The translations under genes and the position numbers were made by a program. DNA of 49,953 bases from Yoonia sp. (GTDB lineage Bacteria; Pseudomonadota; Alphaproteobacteria; Rhodobacterales; Rhodobacteraceae), in contig JAQXBV010000128.1 in the NCBI GenBank assembly GCA_029252195.1, positions 1-49,953 of the forward strand. Reading direction: 5' to 3'. Shown in pieces: positions 40,235-49,872 of the stretch; position 1 is the first letter of the stretch; each line of letters starts with the position of its first letter. Below the pieces are notes generated by a model that was not told the DNA's origin, made no database searches, and saw only the letters and a list, made by a program, of their open reading frames with translations.

Positions 40235-43200
40235 CTATTCCGCAGGAATAGCGGCCTGTTCCAAAGTGAGCGGATGCTTGAGGTGGACCAGCATTTCTTT
40301 CGGGCAAACCTGCACGAAGTTGGCCTTTTCAGTATCCCAATCCTGCAAAATCGCCGCCGCTTTCACACTGCCGGACTCCACATGATGACGCTTGACCAGA
40401 GACAGCAACTGCTCTTCCCAATGGGCGACGGTGACAGGGCAAGTGACCAGAGTTTCCATATTAATCAGGTCTTTCGTCATCCCATTTGGATCATAAAGAT
40501 AGGCCATACCGCCCGTCATACCCGCGCCAAAGTTCGCGCCAATTGACCCAAGGATCACAGCGACACCGCCGGTCATATATTCGCAACCGTTCGTGCCACA
40601 GCCTTCGATGACCACGGATGCCCCAGAGTTGCGCACCGCAAATCGCTCGCCCGCACGACCCGCCGCAAACAGATAACCAGCCGTCGCACCGTAAAGCACC
40701 GTGTTGCCGATAATCGTGTTCTCGGAGGCCACCAGTGGCGAGCTCATCGGCGGACGCACGACGATCAAGCCGCCAGACAGGCCCTTACCAACGTAGTCGT
40801 TGGCATCGCCCGACACTTCCAGTTTCAGACCGGGTGCCGCAAAAGCGCCCAGCGACTGACCGGCAGAGCCGCGCAATTTCACCGTCAGGTGGTCATGCTG
40901 CAAACTGTTCCGCATCCCGAACTTCTGCACAATGTGGCTCGAAGTGCGCGTCCCGATTGTGCGCAGCGTATTTTGCACCGCATAATCAAGCTGCATCTTC
41001 TCACCATCATTGAGGAAGCGCGCAGCGTCCTGAACGATCTGTGCGTCAAGCGTATCATCGACAGGGTTACGCGGTTTATCCCTGTTATAGACAATAGATT
41101 TCGACCCATCGACCGTGATCAAAAGCGGGTTCAGGTCAAGATCATCAAGATGGGCAGAGCCACGGCTTACCTGTGTCAGCAAGTCCGCGCGGCCAATCAC
41201 ATCATCCAAGGACCGCGCTCCGATAGACGCCAAGATTTCACGGACTTCGGTCGCATAGAATGTGATCAGGTTCACTACCTTGTCAGCATTTCCTGTGAAC
41301 TTCTTACGCAGCGCCTCGTCTTGCGTACACACGCCAACAGGGCAAGTGTTCGACTGGCACTGACGCACCATGATACAGCCCATCGCGATCAATGCTGCCG
41401 TGCCGATCCCGTATTCCTCGGCACCGAGCATGGCCGCCATAACGATGTCACGCCCGGTACGCAAACCACCATCGGTGCGCAATGTAATGCGGTCGCGCAG
41501 GTTGTTCATCGCAAGCACTTGGTGTGCTTCTGTCAAACCCATTTCCCATGGCAGACCCGCATATTTGATCGACGTGCCTGGGGACGCACCAGTGCCGCCA
41601 TTGTGACCCGAAATCAGGATCACATCGGCCTTGGCCTTAGCCACACCAGCGGCAATCGTGCCAACACCACTTGAGGCAACCAGCTTTACCGTCACTTTAC
41701 AGCGCGGGTTGATCTGCTTGAGGTCGTAGATGAGCTGCGCCAAATCCTCGATTGAATAGATATCGTGGTGCGGCGGTGGCGAAATCAGGGTCACACCCTT
41801 GGTCGAGTGACGCAGACGCGCAATCAGGTCTGTGACCTTCATCCCCGGAAGTTGACCGCCCTCACCCGGCTTCGCGCCTTGGGCAACTTTGATTTCCAAC
41901 TCTTCACACGCGTTCAGATACTCCGCAGTCACACCAAAGCGACCAGAGGCAACCTGCTTGATCTTCGCGGATGGATTGTCGCCGTTCGGCTCTGGGTTAA
42001 AGTGCGCTGGATCTTCACCGCCCTCACCACTGTCCGACTTTGCGCCGATACGGTTCATCGCGACGTTTAGTGTCTTGTGGGCCTCAGGTGACAACGCGCC
42101 AAGCGACATGCCCGGCGTAACAAAACGCTTACGAATAGCCGTAATAGATTCTACTTCTTCGATCGGAACGGCCGTGCCAAGTGGCTTGATTGCCAGCAAA
42201 TCGCGCAAGTGGATCGGCGGGTTTGCCTGCATGGATTTGGAATACTGCTTCCACATCCCATAAGACGCGTTGGTACAAGCAGCCTGCAACATGTGCATCG
42301 TCTGCGCTTCCCAAGCGTGCTTTTCCCCCGAGCGACGGGACTTATAGAAACCGCCAACAGGCAAGACATCCGTCTGTCCCTGCCAACCGCGTGCATGTAC
42401 TTCCTCGGTCTTCGCTTGAATACCTGTCGTACCAATCCCAGAAATGCGGCTCTGCATGCCAGGGAAATACTCGGCAACCATCGCACGCGACAGACCGACA
42501 GCCTCAAAGTTCAGACCACCGCGATAGGATGACAGGACCGAAATTCCCATCTTCGACATGATCTTCAACAAGCCTGCATTGACGGCATCGCGGTAACGAT
42601 GCACAGCGTTCAAAAGTGTGCCCTCGATCAAGCCACGCTCAACGCGGTTTGCGATGCTATCCTGTGCCAGATAGGCGTTAACGGTTGTCGCGCCGCAGCC
42701 AACCAGCACAGCAAAGTAATGCGGATCGACACATTCTGCTGACCGCACGTTCAATGAACAGAAGGTACGCAAACCTTTCGCCGTTAAACCCGAATGCACC
42801 GCACTCGTTGCCAAAATCATCGGCATCCCGATCCGCTCTTCGGACTGGTGTTGATCGGTCAAAACGATATGGCCCGCGCCTGAAGATACGGCATCGGCAG
42901 CCTCGGCACGAATGCGCTCCAGCCCTTTGCGCATTGAATCCGTGCCCTTGGCGAAGGTACAGTCGATCACCGTTACGGTTTCGCCGAAATGGCGCATCAT
43001 TTCGTCAAATTCGGCGTTGGCCACAAATGGGCTTTCCAGAACCAAGATCTCGGTCTGGGACCCGTCTTCATCCAGCACGTTCTTGAGGTTGCCGAAACGG
43101 GTCTTAAGCGACATCACGCGGCTTTCGCGCAAGCTGTCGATTGGCGGGTTCGTCACCTGAGAGAAGTTTTGGCGGAAAAAATGCGATAGTGGACGATATT

Positions 43201-44761
43201 GCTTGGACAGGACGGCACTCGGCGTGTCGTCACCCATAGAGGCGATCATCTCTTTGCCGTCTTCGGCCATCGGGGCGAGAACCTGCTCTAATTCTTCGAT
43301 GGAATAGCCCGCCGCGACCTGTCGCTTGCGCAATTCCGCACCCGTGAACACAGCCTTTTCATCAACGTCGCGCATCATGTCATTTAGATCGACAACCTTT
43401 TCGACCCACTCACCAAACGGTTGCGCAGCGGCCAGTTTGTCTTTCAACTCTTCATCGCGGTACAAACGACCCTCGGCCATATCGACAGCAATCATCTGCC
43501 CCGGACCAAGCGCGCCTTTTTCAACAACAGTCGCTTCATCTACAGGTACCATGCCAACCTCGGACCCAGCCACCAAAAGGCCGTCACCTGTCACGACATA
43601 ACGCAGCGGGCGCAGACCGTTACGGTCGAGACCACCACAGACCCAGCGACCATCTGTCATCGCAAGCGCAGCAGGACCATCCCACGGCTCCATCACGGCG
43701 TTGCAATAGCCATACATGTCTTGCCAAGACTGCTTCATTTCAACCGCTTGCTGCGACCACGCCTCTGGCACAAGCATCGTTTTCGCCATTGGCGCATTGC
43801 GGCCAGCACGGACAAGAACTTCAAAAACAGAGTCTAATGCTGACGAATCCGAGGCATTCGCAGGAATGATCGGCTTGATATCTTCGGCACGATCCCCAAA
43901 GGCAGACGAGGCCATGCGGATCTCGTGAGAGCGCATCCAGTTGACGTTGCCCTTGAGCGTGTTGATCTCGCCGTTGTGGGCCAACATGCGGAACGGCTGG
44001 GCCAAATGCCACTGCGGGAAGGTGTTGGTGGAATAGCGCTGGTGGTAAATCGCAAAGGCGCTCTCAAACCGCTCGTCCATCAGGTCAGGATAAAACTCTG
44101 CTACCTGTTCGGCCAGCATCATGCCCTTATAAATGATCGACCGGCAAGACAGCGAACAGATATAGAATCCGTTGACCATCGCAGTTGCTTTTTCGATGCG
44201 ACGACGAATGATATACAGCTCGCGTTCGAACTTCTCGTCGTCAATGCCCTTCTCGTTGCGGATCAAAATCTGTTCGATTTCGGGGCGTGTCGCGTTTGCC
44301 TTATCGCCCAGAACAGCATTGTTCACAGGCACATGGCGCCAGCCGTAAATGTAGTGGCCCATGCGCAGCACTTCGGTCTCGACAATCGTGCGGCAACGCT
44401 CTTGCGCGCTAAAATCCGTGCGCGGCAGGAATACCTGACCAACGGCAATGAGCTTGTCCATCGCAGGCTCGTGGCCTGTGCGGCGCACCTGATCATAAAA
44501 GAAGGGAGCAGGGATTTGCACATGGATCCCCGCGCCATCACCCGTCTTGCCGTCGGCATCGACCGCGCCACGGTGCCAAACTGCCTTCAGCGCGTTAATG
44601 CCTTTTTCCACAACCGAACGAGACGCTTTTCCCTCGATGGAAACCACAAGGCCAACACCGCAAGAGCTATGCTCATCTTCGGCAGCATAAAGGCCGTTTT
44701 TAGCCATCCACTTGCGCTTTGCCTCTTCGGCCTCAACCCAATTTTGATCAAATGTTGTCAT
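40235..44761 (-). CDS. gltB: Glutamate synthase (NADPH) large subunit
   Basis: A 1508-residue enzyme making glutamate from 2-oxoglutarate and glutamine. A short propeptide is removed before C34 (EHSSCGVGLVVSIEG), the N-terminal nucleophile of the glutaminase domain. The central and FMN domains follow (GGEDPAHFNPEPNGDNPSAK, SGHNGGTGASPGTSIKYAG). The 3Fe-4S motif is CIMVRQCQSNTCPVGVC, and the C-terminal beta-helix begins near AFAAPGLKLEVSG. Length matches the bacterial family. Its start lies 14 bases inside the upstream secreted-protein gene, an unusual coupling. Operon order is gltD, two secreted genes, gltB, then terminator. Confidence 0.97.
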   Translation of the reverse strand: MTTFDQNWVEAEEAKRKWMAKNGLYAAEDEHSSCGVGLVVSIEGKASRSVVEKGINALKAVWHRGAVDADGKTGDGAGIHVQIPAPFFYDQVRRTGHEPAMDKLIAVGQVFLPRTDFSAQERCRTIVETEVLRMGHYIYGWRHVPVNNAVLGDKANATRPEIEQILIRNEKGIDDEKFERELYIIRRRIEKATAMVNGFYICSLSCRSIIYKGMMLAEQVAEFYPDLMDERFESAFAIYHQRYSTNTFPQWHLAQPFRMLAHNGEINTLKGNVNWMRSHEIRMASSAFGDRAEDIKPIIPANASDSSALDSVFEVLVRAGRNAPMAKTMLVPEAWSQQAVEMKQSWQDMYGYCNAVMEPWDGPAALAMTDGRWVCGGLDRNGLRPLRYVVTGDGLLVAGSEVGMVPVDEATVVEKGALGPGQMIAVDMAEGRLYRDEELKDKLAAAQPFGEWVEKVVDLNDMMRDVDEKAVFTGAELRKRQVAAGYSIEELEQVLAPMAEDGKEMIASMGDDTPSAVLSKQYRPLSHFFRQNFSQVTNPPIDSLRESRVMSLKTRFGNLKNVLDEDGSQTEILVLESPFVANAEFDEMMRHFGETVTVIDCTFAKGTDSMRKGLERIRAEAADAVSSGAGHIVLTDQHQSEERIGMPMILATSAVHSGLTAKGLRTFCSLNVRSAECVDPHYFAVLVGCGATTVNAYLAQDSIANRVERGLIEGTLLNAVHRYRDAVNAGLLKIMSKMGISVLSSYRGGLNFEAVGLSRAMVAEYFPGMQSRISGIGTTGIQAKTEEVHARGWQGQTDVLPVGGFYKSRRSGEKHAWEAQTMHMLQAACTNASYGMWKQYSKSMQANPPIHLRDLLAIKPLGTAVPIEEVESITAIRKRFVTPGMSLGALSPEAHKTLNVAMNRIGAKSDSGEGGEDPAHFNPEPNGDNPSAKIKQVASGRFGVTAEYLNACEELEIKVAQGAKPGEGGQLPGMKVTDLIARLRHSTKGVTLISPPPHHDIYSIEDLAQLIYDLKQINPRCKVTVKLVASSGVGTIAAGVAKAKADVILISGHNGGTGASPGTSIKYAGLPWEMGLTEAHQVLAMNNLRDRITLRTDGGLRTGRDIVMAAMLGAEEYGIGTAALIAMGCIMVRQCQSNTCPVGVCTQDEALRKKFTGNADKVVNLITFYATEVREILASIGARSLDDVIGRADLLTQVSRGSAHLDDLDLNPLLITVDGSKSIVYNRDKPRNPVDDTLDAQIVQDAARFLNDGEKMQLDYAVQNTLRTIGTRTSSHIVQKFGMRNSLQHDHLTVKLRGSAGQSLGAFAAPGLKLEVSGDANDYVGKGLSGGLIVVRPPMSSPLVASENTIIGNTVLYGATAGYLFAAGRAGERFAVRNSGASVVIEGCGTNGCEYMTGGVAVILGSIGANFGAGMTGGMAYLYDPNGMTKDLINMETLVTCPVTVAHWEEQLLSLVKRHHVESGSVKAAAILQDWDTEKANFVQVCPKEMLVHLKHPLTLEQAAIPAE

Positions 44762-45452
44762 TGGTAAACTCCTGCAATTCGGGGGCTGCTGACATCACAA
44801 CGCCGCAGCCATACTTGGGTTTAGAAGAAAGAAAGCCAGCCTCACCGGGGAAAATGAATTCCTTTGGTGAGTTGTCTCTCTCGAAGGTTTCGGTCGAATT
44901 GGTAATCGTGGCTGTGCCTGAAAGGAACAAGCGCCACTCACGGTTGATAAACTCATAGCCCTCAGATTGCCAAAGGGTCATGCCGTCAGGGGACATCGCG
45001 GTGATCTCGAACTTGGTTTCGTCCAGCGTAACACCATCAATTGTTACCGTGCGGCCCGTCAAAATGTCTGTCCCGACATAACGGGTTATGCCGATCTCAG
45101 GAGACGTGGTTTGAAAATCGTAGGCGTCGACCTTATTCGCGATAAGGTCAGAAAAAGATGCGGGTTCTGCAGGGTTAGACACTAATCTCTCAGTATGCCC
45201 ACTCAACGGATGATAACTCTCGATCCACTGGGTCTCGGCGTCGATCTGGCCCATAAATGTCATACGATCCTCGTCGAGAGAGACGCGACGCTGCGTGCCT
45301 GCCAGATCGCCATTACACCTGAAATGATGATCAACAGAGCAACTGGTCTCTTGCACGGTCAGATAAGCGGTGCACCCCGCAGGCAAGCTAAATGGCGTCT
45401 GCGCCATCGCGCCGACAGGAGCCAGCGTCGCTATGATCGCAAGGGTTTTCAT
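44748..45452 (-). CDS. Uncharacterised secreted protein (paralogue B) between gltD and gltB
   Basis: A 234-residue exported protein with signal peptide MKTLAIIATLAPVGAMAQ, then FSLPAGCTAYLTVQETSCSV. Cysteines 27, 38, 46 and 216 align with those of the neighbouring paralogue, suggesting two disulfides in the periplasm. The C-terminal EFIFPGEAGFLSSKPKYGCG is the best shared block. ATG 45452 overlaps the previous stop by four bases, and the gltB start lies 14 bases inside its 3' end. No known domain recognised. Tight coupling suggests a job tied to glutamate synthase expression or nitrogen supply, but that is only positional inference. Confidence 0.82.
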   Translation of the reverse strand: MKTLAIIATLAPVGAMAQTPFSLPAGCTAYLTVQETSCSVDHHFRCNGDLAGTQRRVSLDEDRMTFMGQIDAETQWIESYHPLSGHTERLVSNPAEPASFSDLIANKVDAYDFQTTSPEIGITRYVGTDILTGRTVTIDGVTLDETKFEITAMSPDGMTLWQSEGYEFINREWRLFLSGTATITNSTETFERDNSPKEFIFPGEAGFLSSKPKYGCGVVMSAAPELQEFTNDNI

Positions 45453-46117
45453 CCTCCGAAACTCGACTCGATGACACCGCATTCAAACTTCGGCGTGGCC
45501 GCAAAGAACCCCGCCTCGCCCGGATAGACAAATTCTACAGGGGACAGGTCAACCATCTGATCCGCGTCGTCCCCTGCCGGGCTTACGCCGAAAAAGAACA
45601 TCCGGTGCTTGGCGCTAACAAACTGATTGCCGATGCCACCGTCAATCTCTGTGCCATCCTCGGCCAAAGTACGGCCTTCAAACTCGGTCTGAAAAAGCGG
45701 TTCTCCGTCGATTTCAATTTCAAGGCCGGTCAAGGCATCGAAGCCAACATTGCGCTCCGTGCGCCCTTCTTTCTGGATCACGAACTCGAACGTATCGATT
45801 CCGTTTTCAAGGAGTTCGGTCATTGATGAAGGATCGGGCGCGGGGACAATCAGGTTTTCATTTCCCGTGACCTTGAACGATTCGAGCCATTGGAATTCAC
45901 GATCAACGTGTTGCACCGAATAGGGGCCGTTTTCAGTGATCAGTGCGATCCATTTGTCGCCTTCGGGATCGGCAGCGCATTGCCAAACATTCACCAACAG
46001 ACAGCCGCGTTGCTGGACGGTCAAAACGCCTTCACAACCATCAGGCACGGGGAAGGACTGCGCTTGCGCCGCAAGCGGGAGGAGGCCGAAAAAGGCAGCG
46101 ATCAGATGTTTATACAT
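45449..46117 (-). CDS. Uncharacterised secreted protein (paralogue A) between gltD and gltB
   Basis: A 222-residue exported protein. The signal peptide is MYKHLIAAFFGLLPLAAQAQ, followed by SFPVPDGCEGVLTVQQRGC. Cysteines at 28, 39, 47 and 213 match those of paralogue B, as do WLESF/WIESY, FDALTGLEIEIDG/TDILTGRTVTIDG and PGEAGF near the C-terminus. The two look like an old tandem duplication. GGAGAGTGAAGA precedes the ATG, and a 15-bp palindrome sits just upstream of it. It overlaps paralogue B by four bases. Function unknown. Confidence 0.82.
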   Translation of the reverse strand: MYKHLIAAFFGLLPLAAQAQSFPVPDGCEGVLTVQQRGCLLVNVWQCAADPEGDKWIALITENGPYSVQHVDREFQWLESFKVTGNENLIVPAPDPSSMTELLENGIDTFEFVIQKEGRTERNVGFDALTGLEIEIDGEPLFQTEFEGRTLAEDGTEIDGGIGNQFVSAKHRMFFFGVSPAGDDADQMVDLSPVEFVYPGEAGFFAATPKFECGVIESSFGG

Positions 46118-46131
46118 TCTTCACTCTCCAT

Positions 46132-46146
46132 GTCAGCGCGGCTGAC
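46132..46146. promoter_or_regulatory. 15-bp palindrome upstream of the first secreted gene
   Basis: GTCAGCGCGGCTGAC lies 15 bases before the paralogue A start and 36 bases past the gltD stop. It has the same GTCAGY-nnn-RCTGAC form as two sites upstream of gltD. It could be an operator for an internal promoter or, less likely, an RNA hairpin over the ribosome site. Confidence 0.6.
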
Positions 46147-46182
46147 CAATTGCGGGTCCGTTCCCTTTGCTTGCGAAACGGC

Positions 46183-47616
46183 TTACTCTGCGGCGACGGC
46201 TTCGACCTGATTGAGGTAAGTCATGATCGCCTCAGCAGCGTCACGACCATCTTTGATCGCCCAAACAACCAAAGAGGCACCGCGGACGATATCACCAGCG
46301 GCAAACACGCCCTCAAGGCTGGTTTGACCCGTCGTAAATTCGGCCTTGATCGTGCCCCAGCGGGTCACTTCCAAGCCCTCGACACCCCAGAGTGCAGGCA
46401 GGTCTTCTGGCTCAAAACCAAGGGCCTTGATCACAAGATCAGCAGGTTCGACATAGTCGGCACCCACAATCAGTTCCGGCATCTGACGACCTGTCGCATC
46501 AGGCGCACCAAGGCGCATTTTTTGCACGTTCACGCCCGTCACCGCATCGCCCTCAAATCCAGCAGGTGCAGAGAGCCAGACGAACTCGACACCTTCTTCT
46601 TCGGCGTTTTGCACTTCGCGTTGCGAACCGGGCATGTTGTTGCGGTCGCGGCGATACAGACACTTCACGCTTCCCGCACCCTGACGGATCGCTGTGCGTA
46701 CACAGTCCATCGCCGTATCACCGCCACCGATGACGACAACGCGCTTGCCCACGGCATTCAATTCACCGCTCTCGTATTCCTCGACAAGGTCGCCAAAGGA
46801 TTTGCGGTTGCTTGCCGTAAGGTAGTCGATGGCGCGGACGATCCCGTCAGCCTCATTGCCCTCAAGCTCCAAATCGCGTGTTTTATAGACGCCTGTCGCG
46901 ATTAACAGCGCATCATGCTTGCCGCGAATGGCATCAAACGTCAGGTCTTCGCCGACATTACAGTTCAGGACAAACTCAACGCCGCCGTCTTCAAGCTGCG
47001 CCATACGCTGCATGACGATGTCTTTCTCAAGCTTGAAACCAGGGATGCCATAGGTCAGCAAACCACCCCCGCGATCATAACGATCGTAGACGGTCACTTG
47101 CACACCCTGACGGCGCAGCATGTCCGCCGCAGCAAGGCCACCCGGACCCGCGCCAATGATGCCCACGCTCTCGGTACGTTCGGCATGTGGGCGGATCGGC
47201 TTGACCCAGCCTTCTTGGAAAGCGGTGTCGGTAATATATTTTTCAACAGCGCCAATCGTCACAGTACCGTGGCCAGATTGCTCGATCACACAGTTGCCTT
47301 CGCACAGGCGGTCCTGGGGGCAAATGCGACCGCAAATCTCTGGGAAAGTATTGGTCGCCTGTGAAATCTCATAGGCTTCTTCGAGACGACCTTCCGCCGT
47401 CAAACGGAGCCAATCAGGAATGTTATTTTGCAGCGGGCAATGCGACTGGCAATAGGGAACCCCGCACTGACTGCAGCGGCTCGCTTGATCGGCGGCCTTG
47501 TCGGTCGCGTACTGCGCATAAATCTCATCAAAGTCTTTGTTGCGCAGGTTCGGCACACGCTTTTCGGGCATGTCACGCTCTACAGTCACAAACTTTAACA
47601 TTTTCTGGCCAGCCAT
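46183..47616 (-). CDS. gltD: Glutamate synthase (NADPH) small subunit
   Basis: A 477-residue flavoprotein passing electrons from NADPH to GltB. N-terminal cysteine motifs CSQCGVPYCQSHCPLQNNIP and CGRICPQDRLCEGNCV bind 4Fe-4S clusters. GIIGAGPGGLAAADMLRRQG binds FAD, and VVVIGGGDTAMDCVRTAIRQ with YRRDRNNMPGSQRE binds NADPH. Length is typical. It is first in the operon. Its upstream region carries two perfect 15-bp palindromes and a third related site. Two secreted genes separate it from gltB, whereas the subunit genes are usually adjacent. Confidence 0.96.
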   Translation of the reverse strand: MAGQKMLKFVTVERDMPEKRVPNLRNKDFDEIYAQYATDKAADQASRCSQCGVPYCQSHCPLQNNIPDWLRLTAEGRLEEAYEISQATNTFPEICGRICPQDRLCEGNCVIEQSGHGTVTIGAVEKYITDTAFQEGWVKPIRPHAERTESVGIIGAGPGGLAAADMLRRQGVQVTVYDRYDRGGGLLTYGIPGFKLEKDIVMQRMAQLEDGGVEFVLNCNVGEDLTFDAIRGKHDALLIATGVYKTRDLELEGNEADGIVRAIDYLTASNRKSFGDLVEEYESGELNAVGKRVVVIGGGDTAMDCVRTAIRQGAGSVKCLYRRDRNNMPGSQREVQNAEEEGVEFVWLSAPAGFEGDAVTGVNVQKMRLGAPDATGRQMPELIVGADYVEPADLVIKALGFEPEDLPALWGVEGLEVTRWGTIKAEFTTGQTSLEGVFAAGDIVRGASLVVWAIKDGRDAAEAIMTYLNQVEAVAAE

Positions 47617-47676
47617 CGCGCAGTCCTTTTCTGAAACACTTGAAGGTGTTTTAGAACGCGTTGCCGGAAATGAAAA

Positions 47677-47722
47677 GTCAGCAGTGCTGACCTAAATGAC
47701 AGTTTTTGTCAGTGCGACTGAC
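47677..47722. promoter_or_regulatory. Two 15-bp palindromes in the gltD promoter region
   Basis: GTCAGCAGTGCTGAC (47677-47691) and GTCAGTGCGACTGAC (47708-47722) are perfect inverted repeats around three- or one-base centres. Their centres are 31 bases apart, about three helical turns, and both are followed by CTA. A third related half, TAGGTCAGTA, lies at 47748-47757. They are 61-142 bases upstream of gltD. They look like a cooperative operator for a dimeric regulator, whose identity is unknown. Confidence 0.65.
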
Positions 47723-47773
47723 CTATTCTGTAGAATTATACCGTAATTAGGTCAGTATATGTTACCTATATGA

Positions 47774-48580
47774 TCAATAACCCAATGAGAGCGCGACAAA
47801 GGCAGCGCTCCCGACGATGATTCGCCACCAGCCGAACAGCGCGTAACCGTTCTTGCTCACATATCCCAAAAGCCATTTGACGACTAAGACCGCCGCAATA
47901 AATGCGAAAACGAAACCGACTGCGATCTCATTGATCGCACTGGCGTCAAGAACATCACGGTTCTTATAAAGGTCATAGGCGAATGCACCCGCCATCGTCG
48001 GCATCGACAAAAAGAATGAAAACTCGGCAGCGGCGCGCTTGCTCGATCCCAGCATCAACGCGCCCACAATCGTCGCACCAGACCGTGAAACGCCAGGAAT
48101 CATGGCAAGACATTGGATAAAGCCGATCGCGAGCGCCATCGGGATCGGAAACTTCATCGCATCTTCGTGGCGTGGCGGCGGCGCAAGGCGATCAACAAAC
48201 ACCAAAACGATCCCGCCGAGCACGAGCATCACGGCAATCAGACGCGGCGTTTCAAAAAGAACGGTCTTGATGAAGTCATGCGCCAAAACTCCGATAAAGA
48301 CAGCGGGCAAGAAAGCGATCAGCACAGAATAGATGGTGCGACGCGCACCTGCATCATGCGGCGCATCGCGAAAAAGCGGCCATAGGCGCCCCGCGTAAAT
48401 CGTCAAAATCGCGAGGACAGCGCCAAGCTGGATCACCACTTCAAACGTTTTGCCCGCACTATTGAAACCAAGGAAATGGCCCGCCAGCAAGATATGCCCA
48501 GTCGATGAAACTGGGATGAACTCTGTCAGCCCTTCCAGAAGACCTAGAAAAGCCGCTACCAACGTTGTTGAGCTATCCAT
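47774..48580 (-). CDS. uppP: Undecaprenyl-diphosphatase
   Basis: A 268-residue membrane enzyme recycling undecaprenyl diphosphate for cell-wall synthesis. The two family motifs are [20 protein letters not shown] (about 13-32), with catalytic glutamates, and [13 protein letters not shown]. Eight or so hydrophobic segments fit BacA/UppP. Its ATG directly follows the stop codon of the upstream NDUFA9-like gene, so the two are one transcript. Confidence 0.95.
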   Translation of the reverse strand: MDSSTTLVAAFLGLLEGLTEFIPVSSTGHILLAGHFLGFNSAGKTFEVVIQLGAVLAILTIYAGRLWPLFRDAPHDAGARRTIYSVLIAFLPAVFIGVLAHDFIKTVLFETPRLIAVMLVLGGIVLVFVDRLAPPPRHEDAMKFPIPMALAIGFIQCLAMIPGVSRSGATIVGALMLGSSKRAAAEFSFFLSMPTMAGAFAYDLYKNRDVLDASAINEIAVGFVFAFIAAVLVVKWLLGYVSKNGYALFGWWRIIVGSAAFVALSLGY

Positions 48581-49561
48581 TTAGGTTTTCCGCAGATTCT
48601 TTGCCGAATCTTTGATTGCGTTATATTGCCCGGAAGGACGGAACCGCCACAAATAATCAGGCAAAATCGCGCCCATTGCTGCGGGACGAATCCCAAGTGC
48701 TTCAAATCCCTGCGCGGTCTCAGAGACCACATTGTCGACCCGCAAATTCGCGATCTGATCCTTGGTAATCGGCGCCTTTATGATCCCCAGAGAACAGACC
48801 TGCGCGATCTTAAAGCCGAATGCCAAGAGGTTTGCCGCTCCAAATGGAATATTCACAACCAAACGGCGGCGGTGCACAACGCCAAGCATGGTGTGCATCA
48901 ACTCGCGCATTGTTTGCCGCTCAGGTCCGCCAAGCTCGTAAATACCAGCAGCATCACCCGCGACCCCCATCACCGCAGCAGCGGCGACATCGTCAACATA
49001 AACGGGCTGAAACGTCGTATCCGCCCCAACAATCGGCAATATCGGACCCATCCCGGCCATGCTCGCAAAGCGGTTGAAAAACTCATCCTCGGAGCCAAAA
49101 ATCACCGAAGGACGCAGGATCATCGCGCAGGGCATATGAGCCAGAACGCCCGCTTCGCCTTGGGCCTTGGTCTTGGCGTAATCGCTCTGGGCCTCTGCAT
49201 CGGCACCAATCGCGGAGATATGCACCATGCGCGCAACACCGGCAGCGGCAGCCAAACGCGCGATCCGCTCGGCCCCTTCCGCCTGCACAGCCGCAAATGT
49301 GTTCTTCCCGGCTTCGGTCAAAACCCCAACGCAGTTGACGACGGCATCAGCGCCCTCAAGCACGGCAGCAACTGATGCGTCATCACGGATATTGCAGAAA
49401 ACAGGCTCGACCTGACCGACCGCACCATAGGGCCGCACGAACATCGCTTCATTCTGATTGCGGACGGCGACGCGAATACGCCAGCCTTCCTTGGCCAAAC
49501 GGCGCGCAATGTAGCGTCCCACAAAACCGGAACCGCCAAAAATCGTGACAAGCTTAGACAT
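48581..49561 (-). CDS. NAD(P)H-binding protein, complex I NDUFA9 subunit family
   Basis: A 326-residue atypical short-chain dehydrogenase-like protein. It has the nucleotide motif VTIFGGSGFVGRYIARRLA, then GADAVVNCVGVLTE, HISAIGADAEAQSDYAKTKA with the YxxxK pair, and LRPSVIFGSEDEFFNRFA. Bacterial NDUFA9-like proteins resemble the complex I accessory subunit. Whether this one binds complex I is unknown. It ends directly against uppP. No nuo genes are in the window. Confidence 0.88.
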   Translation of the reverse strand: MSKLVTIFGGSGFVGRYIARRLAKEGWRIRVAVRNQNEAMFVRPYGAVGQVEPVFCNIRDDASVAAVLEGADAVVNCVGVLTEAGKNTFAAVQAEGAERIARLAAAAGVARMVHISAIGADAEAQSDYAKTKAQGEAGVLAHMPCAMILRPSVIFGSEDEFFNRFASMAGMGPILPIVGADTTFQPVYVDDVAAAAVMGVAGDAAGIYELGGPERQTMRELMHTMLGVVHRRRLVVNIPFGAANLLAFGFKIAQVCSLGIIKAPITKDQIANLRVDNVVSETAQGFEALGIRPAAMGAILPDYLWRFRPSGQYNAIKDSAKNLRKT

Positions 49562-49687
49562 GATGCAGCCTCTTTATATTCAATGCAACAGGGTTTACGC
49601 GTCCTGCGCGCATCAGACAAGACGCAACATCCCTAAGTTCCAGTCTATCGCAGACGCATAATAGCACAAACTTCCGCGCGATTGACA

Positions 49688-49716
49688 TTGACAGCGCCCT
49701 GCGTTCCCCCTAAATC
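49688..49716 (+). promoter_or_regulatory. Possible tRNA-Leu promoter
   Basis: TTGACA at 49688-49693 (a second copy overlaps at 49682-49687) is followed at about 17 bases by TAAATC (49711-49716), 17 bases before the tRNA. The -35 matches consensus and the -10 is weak. Confidence 0.45.
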
Positions 49717-49733
49717 GCGATCACGACGCACCT

Positions 49734-49819
49734 GCCCAGGTGGCGGAATGGTAGACGCGCTAGCTTCAGGTGCTAGTATTGGCAACGATGTGGAGGTTCG
49801 AGTCCTCTCCTGGGCACCA
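49734..49819 (+). tRNA. tRNA-Leu (anticodon CAG)
   Basis: An 86-base tRNA with encoded CCA. Acceptor GCCCAGG pairs with CCTGGGC. The D arm contains GGAATGGTAGACGC. The anticodon stem CTAGC/GCTAG encloses the loop TTCAGGT, with anticodon CAG. A long variable arm typical of leucine tRNAs follows, then the T loop TTCGAGT. It reads CUG codons. Confidence 0.95.
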
Positions 49820-49872
49820 AGCATCTCTCAAAATCCTTATTTATATAGTAATTTTTGGCTTACTCAGAGAAG

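Noticed and set aside
43925-44767. 280-codon open frame opposite gltB, and similar long frames opposite other genes
   Set aside because: These are shadows produced by codon bias in the real genes. Their translations show no domain.
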